Positions 47,291 to 59,168 of a stretch of 64,000 nt of DNA are shown here, piece after piece. The stretch is from NCBI GenBank assembly GCA_029851415.1, contig CM056744.1, positions 14,329,268 to 14,393,267 of the forward strand. The letters run 5' to 3'. Below the pieces are notes generated by a model, which was not told the origin of the DNA, did not search any database, and saw nothing but the letters and a program-made list of their open reading frames with translations. How positions within the stretch are numbered: position 1 is the stretch's first letter; each line of letters starts with the position of its first letter. This DNA comes from Eretmocerus hayati. Its lineage: Eukaryota; Arthropoda; Insecta; Hymenoptera; Aphelinidae. The position numbers and the translations under genes were made by a program.

Positions 47291-49445
47291 TCAAATTGGG
47301 TAAATTTGGTACGATTTCGTTACTTTTTATTTTCTTTGGCTCGGCATATCAACATACATTGACAAAACCCACCTCCATTAGTGGCCAATCTCAAGCTTAC
47401 ACTTTCAGCTTTCGATTGACGGGCTACAAACTTCAATTTCATGAGTTTAAGCCGGAGCTATTAGCAGTTGAAGAAGTGTACCAAAGTTACACCTCGACTG
47501 GGCAACTTGGGAATACTTACAAAATATCTCAATTCTACCCACTACCAAGAGAGTGGATTAGTTTTAATCGTTCAGAAGTCTTATTTTAAGCTGTTTGAAA
47601 CATTCTAAAACCTCATAGACCATCACTCGACTCAAGGTGAGATGAAAAGAAGCTGTCGTAGAAAGGTGCCTTGAAGTTACCCTATCCTCACGCTTCTTAC
47701 CTAGAGTGGGTAACTTTGGTAAACTTTTTCATGGTTTTTGCCCCTGTTTTTCATTCATTAAAATTCCAAATGCTTCAAATACCCCAATGTAACGATGGTT
47801 TCTTCAATTTAGTGACAAATGTAGTCGAAATATACCGCTATTCACCCGTAGTTCGTTCCGGAACACTTCTTGCCAGGTACACCAACTGCACCACTCGCGT
47901 ATCGCTGCTAAATCAGCCTTTCCGGGAAAAGCTTCAATGAACGAGTACAATCATCGACGCGGAATCTACGATGGCTCAACACATTGTTTATGCGTGTGCC
48001 AAGAGGGGAGGATAGACTTCAGAGCGATAGAATCGTTTACCTTGCCGAACGCAGCTCTGGAAGTCATTTTTCAGGGGTGTACCAAGTGACAAACATAAGT
48101 TGGCGGATTTTTTTTGCTTCCGATTTTGGTTTGGGAAATGTTGGAAATCGTTTGAAATCCGTGCGGCAAGCACATTTCTAACGTGAAAATTCCTTGCAAA
48201 GCGATTGGCGTGGTCAAAATTACGATATCTTTCTTCGTTGCGGAATTGTGAATGAATTTTCACAAGCATGTTTTGGCTATCTCGGCGAATATCGATCGGA
48301 GCGAAATTTCAAGCACACCATCAGAAAGATCGCGAAATTTTGAGTCGGAAATGGTTGTTTCCGACTTTGATATTTGCATTATTTCATGTAATTTAATCAA
48401 CGAAAAAACTTTATGTGGGTTTTGTAACGCTTTCTGTAACGCTTGTAACGCCAGTATTGTTCATTTCGTGTTTCTGCACGTCTGCTCGTTTGCTGCTAGT
48501 GTGCCATGTGGGTGCAATGTGCGAGTTTATTTTAAACGACCAGGAACGAATAGGGGCAGTGAATTCGAGTATAGCACATGAGTAATCTCTGCCGTGCGAT
48601 TTATTGTTATTAAGTGATACACGGTCATTGAAAACTATAGGTAAGCCCGGAAAGGGGCTGGAGATCTTGCTCGCCCGGGCCCAATCAATTAGGATTGGGG
48701 CCCTGGGGTCATTTTGAGAATCAAATTTGAATGCCGTATGTGTCGAAGATTGCTCGTCGCATTTACGAATTGCAATCGAGCAAAAAAGCAGCCTGAGACG
48801 CGAGACGCGAGACGCTATGCGTACTTGATGGGGGTTATGGTTTGCGTGTATCTTCCGTTCGTGGCTCCTGAATTTTCTTATTTAATTCTAAATCGTAGAT
48901 AACGTAATCTCTTCCTCGAGATGCATTTTTTGTTGGCTACCAACGCGTCACTAACTATAGGGACCCTAGCTGGCACATGTCACGACATTGGACACAGCTG
49001 TTGTGGGTCTCGCGGGCCATACATGTAGCAGCACAGTGGATCACAATGCAGCATATCCAAGCATATCCAGCTTAAATTCCAGGATATTCGGATGCTGTTG
49101 GTGTATTCCCCACTGCCACCTAAGAATTGTTGAATGTGGGGTTTGGTGCGCAGAAAGAGAACAAGAGCACAAGCTCCGAGATAGTTTTTTTGTGATCAAG
49201 TGTCTTATTGAGTTCAGCATCTCAACAGTTTTAATCAATTGATCAGAAAACAGTGAACCTCAAACCTTGATCTGTGATTCAATTTGATTGTGCAGTTATG
49301 CATTACATCATGACGTGAAAAACTGAATTCACCTTGCTCACATCTATACCTCCTCTTAGTGTATCAAAAAAGGCAGCCCTCAAGTGATGGTGTAATTCAT
49401 TATTCTACACATAATTCAAAGAGTCCTGTAACAGTTATCGGCGAT

Positions 49446-50235
49446 CTGGACACTCGTCGATAATTGTTACAGGACCACATCGACACTAGCCAGGGACCGA
49501 TACAGGACCAGATCGACACACGCCGATGACTGTAACAGGATCACATCGTCACTCGCCGATGACTGTTCCGGGACCACATCGACACTCGCCGAGGACCGGA
49601 AGAGGACCGATACCTGACCAGATCGACACTCTCCGAGGACCGATACGGGACCAGATCGACACTCGCCGATGCTCGCCGAGTACCGATACGGGACCAAATT
49701 GACACTCGCCGATGACTGCTACGGGACCACATCGACATTCGTCGAGGACCGGTACAGGACCGTTACGGGACCAAATGGACACTCGCTGATAACTGTTACA
49801 GGACCACATCGACACTCGCCGAGGACCGATACAGGTCCAGATCGACGACACTCGCCGACGACCGTACCAGGACCAGATCGTCACTCGCCGAGCACCGATA
49901 CGGGACTAAATTGACACTCGCCGATGACCGTAACGGGACCACGTCGACACTCACCGAGGATCGATACAGGACCGATACGGGACATCGACACTCGCCGATG
50001 GCTATTATACTGGACCACATCGACACTCGCCGGGGACCGGTACAGGACCGATACGGGACCAGATCGACACTCGCCGATGACCGATACAGGACCAGATCGT
50101 CACTCGCCGAGGACCGGTACAGGACCGATACGGGACCATATCGACACTCGCCGAGGACCGATACAGGTCCAGATCGACGACACTCGCTGATGACCGTAAC
50201 AGGACCAGATCGTCACTCGCCGAGCACCGATCGAT
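49446..50235. repeat. 33-bp minisatellite, about 20 copies
   Basis: The basic unit is CGACACTCGCCGAGGACCGA plus TACGGGACCAGAT. Some units are 45 bp because GGACCGGTACA is duplicated. Alternating unit types (GAGGACCG and GATGACTG variants) suggest a higher-order 66-bp or longer pattern. Because 33 is a multiple of three, several frames on both strands stay open; these are not taken as genes. Confidence 0.9.
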
Positions 50236-50729
50236 TATCTGCCAGTTACAAATAAATCTCATTGCGGTCGATATTGTTGTGAGAATATCATACTCCTCGA
50301 AATGAGCAACCTGCATTTAATTTGAATCGCATTATACTCTTTATCAGTATTAGTTGTTTCAGACTGCTATGTCGAATAGAGTTTGATTACTCGTTCAAAC
50401 TCCATGTTTTGAAATAGAAGAATTTTGATTCTGAGCTTTTCACTATGAACTCCGTCTGTGATTCTTCAAGTAGAATTCCGTACTTTGCCACTTCCCAAAT
50501 ACTAAAGAGTGTGACCCAGGCTGGATAGGTGGATACTTCTCGATTGAAACCCTCCAATACGCACCTGTGGACTGCAATCTCAAAAATATAATCGATTACG
50601 GTCGTAGTACTCCAAATGTAACATATTTGGTGAGATCTGTCGATCTAAACCGATTATGATTCATGAACACTGGTAAATATCTTCACCAACACCGGGAAAT
50701 AAAAGCTCCCGGTCGACATTTTGAGAAAA

Positions 50730-51006
50730 AAGCATGGACTTATACCATTCTGGCCCCCCAGAATTTTTCATCTTTTTAACGCAAAAAACGGTTCAAGTCC
50801 ACAGTATTTCGACGTTTTTTAAAGCAAAAGGGTTCAAATCGACAATTTTTTAATATTTCACGATCTGAAAGTCGACTAGTTCCTTTACTTTCCCCGATCC
50901 AGAACGGTATAATTCCACTTCAAAAAAAATGATGGACTTATACCGTTCCGGTCCGGGAAAAAAATCGAAGAAATTTGGGGCCCAGAACGGTATAAGTCCA
51001 TTTTTT
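50730..51006. repeat. Hairpin inside the foldback interior
   Basis: TGGACTTATACCATTCTGG at 50735 faces CCAGAACGGTATAAGTCCA near 50981. Intermediate phrases (AAAACGGTTCAAGTCCACAG) repeat the same theme. It is independent of the outer arms. Confidence 0.6.
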
Positions 51007-52079
51007 ATTGAAAAATACCTGATATAGAATGTAAATGGCCCGCGAGACCCACAACAGCTGTGTCCAATGTCGTGACATGTGCCAGCTAGGGTCCCTATAG
51101 TTAGTGACGCGTTAGTAGCCAACAAAAAATGCATCTCGAGGAAGAGATTACGCTATCCACGATTTAGGATCGAATAAGAAAATTCAGCAGCCACGAACGG
51201 AAGATACCCGCAAACCATAACCCCCATCAAGTACGCATAGCGTCTCGCGTCTCGCGTCTCAGGCTGCTTTTTTGCTCGATTGCAATTCGTAAATGCGACG
51301 AGCAATCTTCGACACATACGGCATTCAAATTTGATTCTCAAAATGACCCCAGGGCCCCAATCCTAATTGATTGGGCCCAGGCGAGCAAGATCTCCAGCCC
51401 CTTTCCGGGCTTACCTATAGTTTTCAATGACCGTGTATCACTTTATAACAATAAATCGCACGGCAGAGATTACTCATGTGCTATACTCGAATTCACTGTC
51501 CCTATTCGTTCCTGGTCGTTTAAAATAAACTCGCACATTGCACCCACATGGCACACTAGCAGCAAACGAGCAGACGTGCAGAAACACGAAATGAACAATA
51601 CTGGCGTTACAAGCGTTACAGAAAGCGTTACAAAACCCACATAAAGTTTTTTCGTTGATTAAATTACATGAAATAATGCAAATATCAAAGTCGGAAACAA
51701 CCATTTCCGACTCAAAATTTCGCGATCTTTCTGATGGTGTGCTTGAAATTTCGCTCCGATCGATATTCGCCGAGATAGCCAAAACATGCTTGTGAAAATT
51801 CATTCACAATTCCGCAACGAAGAAAGATATCGTAATTTTGACCATGCCAATCGCTTTGCAAGGAATTTTCACGTTAGAAATGTGCTTGCCGCACGGATTT
51901 CAAACGATTTCCAACATTTCCCAAACCAAAATCGGAAGCAAAAAAAAATCCGCCAACTTATGTTTGTCACTTGGTATGTACCAAAGTTGCACCCACTGTA
52001 CCAAAGTTACCCATTCTGATGGTACTGTAAATTCTCGCATGGAATAATAATTTCAGAGATAAAGCGTAATCATGGAAAG

Positions 52080-52400
52080 TCAAGTACAAAAGTAGGTCCT
52101 TCCGATGACTCTACGTAGAACTGCGATTTGCTCACAGTCTAATAACACGGTTGTGCAACCTACATTTCTCATCCTCGTGCTGATTTTGACCCTCGGCTGT
52201 GGCTCGGACCGGAAACCCATCGCCCGGATGCGAAAAAGAGTTCTTACACCCTCGTATCGAAATACGGAACGAATAAAATTTTCGAATGAACAATATACAA
52301 TAGTACACTTCGACATGAGGGTGTAAAAGTGGGCTTTCCTCCAGTGTGTCGAACTGAACTCTTTGATAAACTGTGAGTAGAAGTTGAGAATTGTGCGCAA
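52080..52400. repeat. Dispersed repeat shared with 61970-62540
   Basis: Phrases CGGACCGGAAACCCATCGC, ATGAGGGTGTAAAA and TTGATAAACTGTGAGTA recur, diverged, at 61970-62540, where three or four related units follow one another. It lies just downstream of the first JHBP-like exon, within intron 1. Confidence 0.55.
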
Positions 52401-52608
52401 AGTACTATGCGCAAATTTTTGGATGGAAATGATTTTGCTGGATATTCTATATTGTGAGGCATATGTAAGATGGAAGTTTCATGATCGATTAGTGGGGAAT
52501 TATGATGTTTCATACATATTTATTTTCATGTAAAGATCACAAATTGAGCAGTGCTTATCCCTATCCAATTAATCAATTTTACTAACCAAATTGAGCGAAA
52601 TCACTTAC

Positions 52609-52685
52609 CCAGTGTATTCAATCGCTCCGACTGCTAAGACTATCAACGTCGCGCTGATGAAAGATACATTTTCACGGATATTCAT
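52609..52685 (-). CDS. JHBP-like secreted protein, exon 1 (signal peptide)
   Basis: ATG in the context ACCACCATGA opens MNIRENVSFISATLIVL, then AVGAIEYT. This is a typical short basic or polar start, a hydrophobic core of about 14 residues and a small-residue cleavage zone. The exon ends at ACTGG/GTAAGT in phase 2, matching exon 2 at 42796-42994. Linking them requires a 9.6-kb intron filled with satellite and foldback DNA. The signal peptide fits a secreted haemolymph carrier. The exon could alternatively belong to another short secreted protein whose next exon I did not find. Confidence 0.55.
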
Positions 52686-53416
52686 GGTGGTTTATATCAA
52701 TGAAATCTTGCAAGAAAGAATGGGGTTTTCGCGGGAGTGACAAAGAACTGATATAAAAGCGATCTTCGTTCAAATTTATATCAAAATGATGAAAGATTGG
52801 TGTGCTACCGATGTCGAGGATGAATAAATTTATCAAAAAAGTTGTGTTCTTCATTTTCTTAATATTGTTTACCACACACTTAATGTAGGGAAACGAAGTG
52901 TAAATGTTTGTATGCCTATAGCCGTTATATTAGTTCAGAATTTGTTGAATGTTGTCTGGCGGTGCAATTATTTAATTCGTTAGTGAAAGAATCGATGATC
53001 TACGTCCAGAATGATTGGGATTTAATCAACCATGGAATTCAATAAGTCATGTGATGTAGTTTGCAGAATAAATCACTTTGATGCTTGCGTATTTTATCTA
53101 TTTATTATGTGTAGAAATGATGCATGGTTGTGGCTACAAACATTCTACTGTTTAGAAGTACCGGTTATTGGATTTTCACTCGCCTTCGACATCGGTAATT
53201 TAGTAATCTCACGCGATTTTATGATTTGTCACATAATGATTGAGGTGTATTTACATGTCCCATGAGTATCTATATAATTTAACTTTAAATAAATTTTTTT
53301 CGGTCAATCGAACAACTGTGAACGCTTCTATTCGTGTTCACTTCTCGTCCGCTGAACACGCATTTTTGTTGATTTATACTTGAGAGGTAAATATTGTTTA
53401 ATCTATCGTGTATGTA

Positions 53417-54022
53417 CATTAGGGTGTGCGTTATTTCCTAACTTTTGATTTTTCACTATACCATGGTGGATTTTCGATCTTTGGTATGAAAAAATAAGCA
53501 AAAACTTTTGCCACGCCTTGTACGGCGTAGCCTGCTTTGCCACTCGAACATTATTTTAACATTGAAAAGCCTATGCTGAGAATTTTGCGATCCCAACCCT
53601 CCGTGTATCTGAGCTCGCTGTGATTCTTCACGGCTCTTTTTAGAGCTGGAAAATCACTAGAGTACATCATTTTCACGTAAAGTTCCACAAGGAACACGAT
53701 GAAACTGTCACTTTGGAAGTCAAAACTGACAATTTCATCGTGTTTCTCGTGAAATTTTACATGAAAATGATGTATTCTGATTCATTCTCAGCTTTGAAAG
53801 GAGCCATGAAAAATTACAGCGATCCCAGAGACGCGAAGGGTTGGGAGGGAAAAATTCTCAGCATAGGCTTTTCAATGTTAAAATAATGTTCGAGCGGCAA
53901 AGCAGGAAACGACGTGCAGGGCACGGCAGGAGTTTTTGCCTATTTTTTTTTATATCGAAGACCCAAAATCCACGATAGTATTGTGGAAAATCGAAGTTTG
54001 GGAAATAACGCACATCCTAATG
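53417..54022. mobile_element. 606-bp palindromic MITE, TA target
   Basis: The ends CATTAGG(G)TGTGCGTTATTTCC and complement are flanked by TA (53415-53416 and 54023-54024). Arms of about 290 bp match through CGAACATTATTTTAACATTG, GAAAAGCCTATGCTGAGAAT and TCATCGTGTT blocks around a centre near 53720. Confidence 0.82.
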
Positions 54023-54237
54023 TACATACAGTCCTTTCTCCATATTTTATTTCATATTTGGAATATCATGAAGATTATGAGTTGGAATTCCTTAAAATTT
54101 GTATACCATTGATTAGAGTCACAACGACGAGCTTGACTCTGGAAATCTGGAAAAATCCCAAGAAACACTTTCCGTCAAAAATTGGCTGAACTGTCTTAAA
54201 AAAAATTGTTTGGATCCAATGTAAACAATTCCATTTG

Positions 54238-54469
54238 AGGGTGTGGACGGAAAAAGGGCGTAATTGCAAAACGGTCATTTTGAGGAAATTATAATAAAAA
54301 CTTAATAAAAACCACTACAGACATAATTGGACGAGTTGACCTTACTTATTTCGAGGAAAGTAACATTCTCGAAATAGCCCAACCCGAGCCGGGGGATGAC
54401 ATTTGGTTTTGAGCTTTTTTGAGCAATTTAAAAAAATGCAATTACGCCCTTTTTCCAGATACCCTGTAG
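54238..54469. mobile_element. Short MITE with GGGCGTAATTGC ends
   Basis: Left GGAAAAAGGGCGTAATTGCA and right TGCAATTACGCCCTTTTTCC are inverted about 190 bp apart, and the right end is followed by TA (ACCCTG/TA). A further partial end, ACGCCCTGTTACAGAGTAATT-like, lies near 54822, so a second diverged copy may follow directly. Confidence 0.6.
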
Positions 54470-55023
54470 TGCCAAATTTCGGCCTTTCTCACTTATACTA
54501 AAAGTAGAATAAAATCTCAAGATCGAGTCCAATCGTCTCCAAATTTTTTGAGTGTTTCTGGGCATGTTTTGAAAGATATCTGATTGTTCGGCGGTGGATC
54601 GATTTACGCCCCACGGTTCTATGGGCACGAAAAGCTTCCATCAGTCGTGTGAAAATGACGAAAGATTTTTTCACTAGGAAAGGGTAAAAACACTCAATTT
54701 GAAGGTAAAACAACATGTTTTCATCGTTATATTAGGTGGAAAAAGCGTTTCCGGGCTCAGGAGAACTTTTGTAAAATTTTTCCCCGGTAATTAGGCTCTT
54801 TTTTCAGATCCGCCCTCACTCACGCCCTGTTACAGAGTAATTATGCCCTCTCAAATCTTTTCAGTCAACTACTTAAGTACTAAAATATTAGCTCCACACC
54901 ATTGCATGATCATAATTGATAAAGATTACTTCTGCACTTTACATTCCAATCTTATCTAAATCACAGCGTGGTCATATGATGATTCGAATTCCATTTTTGA
55001 TAACCAAATATTTTCGGAAACGG

Positions 55024-55257
55024 TTATGTGTCATTCGACCGACCAATGCCAGTTCCAATCCTATAATATTTTTGTGAATTCATCCTCTCACCAATACGAC
55101 TGAGAGCGTTCTGGGCTGCAACTGCTACCCCAGTCGACAACTGACGTTCTTGCTGCCCAGCCTGCGACCTAGCCATCGAAGCATTTACTCCAAAATCAGT
55201 CATTGACATGGATCTTGAAGACCTCCTTGCACGGCCCTCGCGATCCACTGTTGGGCA
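55024..55257 (-). CDS. Probable 3' coding exon, unknown gene
   Basis: After an acceptor CTGTCAG, 77 codons run to a TAA at 55024. The product is Arg/Ser-rich, then Ala/Gln-rich: GRARRSSRSMSMTDFGVNAS, RQLSTGVAVAAQNAL and a Tyr/Gly end (KYYRIGTGIG). Codon use and GC content are higher than the flanks, as for a real exon. It resembles an intracellular C-terminal tail of a membrane protein, but I recognise no family and no upstream exon. Confidence 0.45.
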   Translation of the reverse strand, partial: CPTVDREGRARRSSRSMSMTDFGVNASMARSQAGQQERQLSTGVAVAAQNALSRIGERMNSQKYYRIGTGIGRSNDT

Positions 55258-55317
55258 CTGACAGATTGGGGACAATCAATTCCAGAAACCTGTATAAGAA
55301 CTCTGAATGATGTTATA

Positions 55318-56153
55318 AGGTCAGTGTACCCAACTTGCCCCCATTAAGCCATTTTCTTAATAATTCTGGCTAATCTCAATATTTTCAAACGTACTTTAAC
55401 TCATTTTGAAGCTTGTCTCAAGACCTTTAAAATGAGCTAAGAAACGTCCAATTTGGATGGAGTGGAGCCAAACTGTTTGAATTCTCCCAAAAGGTGATTT
55501 TTGAGAGTTTACAAAAGTGTGTACCCAACTTGCCCCCATCATTTAAAACAATGTAAATCGGCGATGAAGTGAATAAAATCGCTTTGATCCGTTTTGATCA
55601 CCGTGCAGCGATATTTGTAGCTTTGAGCTGGCCCAAGACATCGTTTCCGACCTATTCTGACGTGATAAACACATTCAGAGTGGTAAAAAAAGTCATACTG
55701 CACGCCTTTCCGAGATAACCATATGGGGGCATGTTGGGTACACTCCGATGTCGGCCTTCTTGGTTCTCAAACCATCTTCGTGTTCTGTACATAAAATCGC
55801 TCCAGATCAGAGTTCTGCAACTCTGAAGAGCGGATATTGAAGGTATTGAGACAAGGAATCGAATGCGCTAAGGTACGTCAAGATTGGTCGAATGAAAATA
55901 AATTGACACCGATTTTAGTGAACGCGATTTCCTCCTCGATTTCTTAGCCGTGCAAACACGAAAAATGGAAAACTCACTTTATATTTTCTGGAGAACGCAG
56001 AAATGATCCGGGGTCGTTGAAAACTATGTATTTTCTCATATTTTAACTTAACAAACGTAAAAAAAAAATTGCGGGAAGGTCAACGAGCGCCCATTCCTGA
56101 GATCGGCATATGGGGGCAAGTTGGGTACAGAGGCAAGTTGGGTACACTTACCT
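55318..56153. mobile_element. 836-bp MITE, TA target
   Basis: Termini AGGTCAGTGTACCCAACTTG (left) and CAAGTTGGGTACACTTACCT (right, inverted) are flanked by TA at 55316-55317 and 56154-56155. Extra internal copies of TACCCAACTTGCCCCCAT occur at 55522 and, inverted, at 55725 and 56110. No coding capacity. It sits about 60 bp upstream of the exon at 55024-55257. Confidence 0.8.
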
Positions 56154-58019
56154 TAATACAAAACCCGGTATTGGTTGGTTCAACCACGAGCTATACCTAT
56201 GGGAAAAATTTTGCCTCGTACCCTCCGAAATCACGAAGTTCAGTGCTCATGAAAATTCATGTATTATTCGTGTGCTCGCGCGTTCGCGAGTATCGCGCAG
56301 GGAGATGAAGTGAATCAACCAAAATTTGAAGGACTGACTTTTATTTATTTTTCAGAAATGAAATTGACAAACTGAAGTGAATTAACAAATTGTTAGATTA
56401 AAAATTGGTGTGTCCGCTTCGAGAACCTGAAAGAATATGGGAAACGAATTCACATATATATCTCGTTTTATTCACAACGCGTTACTAACGAAGTATTTAC
56501 AGTTGGATTTAGATTTGAATCCTCTCATTCGTAGCCAATTGAAAGGACCTCTCATGCAAGAGAGGTGAAGGTACCCTCGATTTATAAGCCCATATCACAG
56601 CTGGTGGACACCGGGACCACGTTCCTCACGTCCTAGTGAGAGTAATCCTAATATAGTCATTGTGATGTATAAAAAATTTCGATTAAAAAATCTTGAGATT
56701 CGAAGCGGGCACGAATTGGTCAAATATACTATTGGCAATTTACATAATCGATATATAATACTTAATTTTACAGATTCATCCCTATTTCGATGTATGATCA
56801 TTCAAAAAATATCAATTACATAGCCTTCATTAATTGAACTCAAATCCAATGGTAGGATAACATGGAATTTCAATAACTTTAATCACCATATGAGGAAATT
56901 GAGCTCAGACATTTCTTCCGAAACATGGATTGATCCAGAGAATATTAGCTTAATCAAATAACATTGGTCAGGAACAATTTCATTCACAACATATCAAAGA
57001 CCAGTTTTTGTAATTTATGAATATGTAGAATGTATGCAAAGGCATATCCTCTGGTAATACATGTTATTCTTCGAACCGAAATTGCGCGCATTGCGAATGT
57101 GTCAGCAAGCAATTACCCTTTCCTAAATCATTTCGAGCTTTTTTGATCATCCGAAGCTCGCATGATTGTCCAAGTAACTAAGTTTCGGGCACAACTTGTA
57201 AGAAATTCAATACATGCCATGAAGTTGTTTACATAATATTAGGCGATCCGTCTATTGGATCGAAACTACTGTATACACTTACGAATAATGTAATCACTAA
57301 TCATAATGGTAAATTATAAATTATGGATCGAATGGAACATTTTCAAATTGATAATTGAGTATGTTATATCTTGATCAGCAATAAAGATCTCTTCGATCAG
57401 CCGCCGATTCATTATGCATCTTTAACTTTTGTGCAAATTTACAAAGACCCTTCCTTCTCGAGTTGATTACCCTCGAACTCGAGAAAAAAATCGCGTGCAT
57501 CACGTATAATGAGTGTTTCCGCGGAAACTTTGATATTTGAAAGTCGAAAATGTGCCAACCCCAATTCTTACTTCCTAAGATTCTAATTTGTACTTTTTGT
57601 CGAACCTCGGTACCATATTGGAATGACACAGATAATACGGTAGCGGGCACGGAACCTGACATTTGGCACTATAATTGACCCGACGGCCAAACAGTTTGAG
57701 CTACGGTCTTGAAGTTTTGGGGTTTTGATTTGGCTACCAGAAACTTTGAAAATCCTGACTAGGGCCTTCTTAGTCTCGCGTTTGAGGGTCGCACTAGTGA
57801 AACATGGAACTGATCAAAAAATTTAGCAAAAGTAGATTTTTGCGAGATAGTACTCGTCAAAGTGTGAAAATAAATTTTTTTCGATACGTAGGGGCATAAA
57901 AAAGTTGCAACTTACTTCAAGAAAAAGTTGGTGGGGGAAAAGCCTGGAATGAGGCAAACACACTTTTATCGAGGAGAACGAAGTGAGTCATATTTTAGTC
58001 GAAATTGCATCACAAAATG
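56154..58019. other. 1.9-kb stretch without a supported gene
   Basis: A short inverted repeat GTGTCCGCTTCGAG / CGAAGCGGGCAC spans 56412-56712. A minus-strand frame at 57566-57662 ends at a GGAA/GTAAGA donor and could be an exon, but neither a family nor matching neighbours were seen. Confidence 0.3.
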
Positions 58020-58021
58020 TA

Positions 58022-59168
58022 CACTACCGGTCAAAAGTTTAAGCTCACCCAAAAATTTTTTTTTCAATTTTGTGAGTTGAATTACTCGGCTCTATTTGAC
58101 CGTAGAGGACTCTTCTGGAGCTCATTTTAAAGGTTTTTATACGTCCATACGTAGAAACATCGTGTTTCTAGGCCTCCTCGCTACGCGAGGAGGCCTGGAA
58201 ACAAGCTGTTTCTGCGTACAGACGTATAAAACTGCATACGCGTCTCGTGCGGAAACATTTTTCCTTCGGGAAAACCAAGCTGGACGGTGCCTTAGCCCAC
58301 GTCCAGCTCGGTTTCCCGAAGGAAAAAATGTTTCCAGCACTCGACGCGTAATGTACTATTTCACGTACTTCAAGATGGCACTATTCATTTTTATCCTTAC
58401 GGATCGTGATCTTTCCAATTTGAGCTTGGAAAAGAGTTAATTTCAACGATTTTTCAGAGAATCTTTTGGCTCCTGCCAATTTGAGCCACATGAATGTTTC
58501 AATATGGGAGTTGAGGGATACAAAAGTACCAGTCTAGAGCTTCAGAATCCGTTTTTGAACGTTCCTCTACGCCACTTCCAGTCCGAGCTATGACACTTTC
58601 TCTGAGGGAAGATTTTTCGCAAAAACTAGCACCTGGATTCAAAAATGACGAGAAAATTCACTTTTTGGGGCATATTTCAAAGGTTCCTCGTTTTCTTAAT
58701 CAAGATGTTGATGAAAGATGACAGAAATGATGATTATACTTCATAAAAATGCGTCTCTGTATCTCTCTCGAATTGGAGTGCTATAGTTTTTCCGAAAAAT
58801 CTTCCCTCAGAGAAAGTGTCATAGCTCGGACTGGAAGTAGTGTAGAGGGGCGTTCAAGAACGGATTTTGGAGCTCTAGACTGGTACTTTCATATCCCACA
58901 ACTCCCATATTGAAACATTCATGTGGCTCAAATTGGCAGGAGCCAAAAGATTCTCCCAAAAATCGTTGAAATTGACACTTTTTCAAGCTCAAATTGTAAA
59001 GATCCCGATCCGTACGGATAAAAATGAACTATGCCATCTTAAAATACGTGCAAAAACCTTCAAAATGAGCTCCAGAAGAGTCCTCTACGGTCACATAGAG
59101 CCGAGTAGTTCAACGCACAAAATCGAAAAAAAATTTTTTGGGTGAGCTTAAACTTTTGACCGGTAGTG
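58022..59168. mobile_element. Tc1-like palindromic MITE, 1.15 kb
   Basis: The ends CACTACCGGTCAAAAGTTT(A) and complement are flanked by TA (58020-58021 and 59169-59170). CACTACCGGTCAAAAGTTT-type ends are typical of Tc1-family elements in animals. Arms match along almost the whole length except for an insertion of about 210 bp in the left arm (58138-58350). The inverted TTCCCTCAGAGAAAGTGTCA blocks mark the inner ends of the arms. No transposase remains. Confidence 0.85.
58138..58350. repeat. Twin nested hairpins inserted in the Tc1-like element
   Basis: Hairpin 1 (58138-58228) has outer stem TATACGTCC ... and inner perfect stem AGGCCTCCTCGC / GCGAGGAGGCCT with a 3-nt loop (58170-58196). Hairpin 2 (58237-58350) has outer TACGCGTCTCGTGC-type arms and inner TTCCTTCGGGAAA ... 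CCAAGCTGGAC paired with GTCCAGCTCGGTTTCCCGAA. The right arm of the host element lacks this block. Confidence 0.75.

Larger units (their letters stand above)
48079..51976. mobile_element. 3.9-kb foldback with two 942-bp arms
   Basis: Arms 48079-49020 and 51035-51976 have the same length and are almost identical as reverse complements, beginning TACCAAGTGACAAACATAAG. The arms contain no transposase-like frame. The 2-kb interior contains a 33-bp minisatellite and a smaller hairpin. Near-identity of the arms implies recent formation, gene conversion between arms, or a recent insertion. Confidence 0.88.
47285..52028. mobile_element. Outer MITE-like ends enclosing the 48079-51976 foldback
   Basis: AGTACCGTCAAATTGGGTAA at the left and its diverged complement TTACCCATTCTGATGGTACTG at the right, followed by TA, bracket the foldback. 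The interior flank 47300-47940 has several copies of the phrase GTAACTTTGGTA. The ends match the terminal consensus of 33924-34850, so the foldback appears to sit inside an older element. Confidence 0.5.

Noticed and set aside
47278..47589. 103-codon plus-strand frame starting with a signal-like segment
   Set aside because: The frame begins within the end of the 47285-52028 element and is made of its repeated GTAACTTTGGTA phrases.
48252..48581. 109-codon frame present in both foldback arms (48252-48581 and 51474-51803)
   Set aside because: Its conservation between arms follows from arm identity; the Cys/Asn-rich middle derives from short repeats of TGTAACGC, and no domain is visible.
49446..50235. 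Regularly spaced repeats resembling a CRISPR array
   Set aside because: The units are contiguous with no unique spacers, there are no cas genes and the DNA is eukaryotic.
49446..50316. Overlapping frames on both strands with Arg-Ser-Ser-Ala-Ser-Val-Asp or Asp-Arg-Tyr-Arg-Thr repeats
   Set aside because: They are produced by the 33-bp minisatellite, whose unit length is a multiple of three and keeps many frames open.
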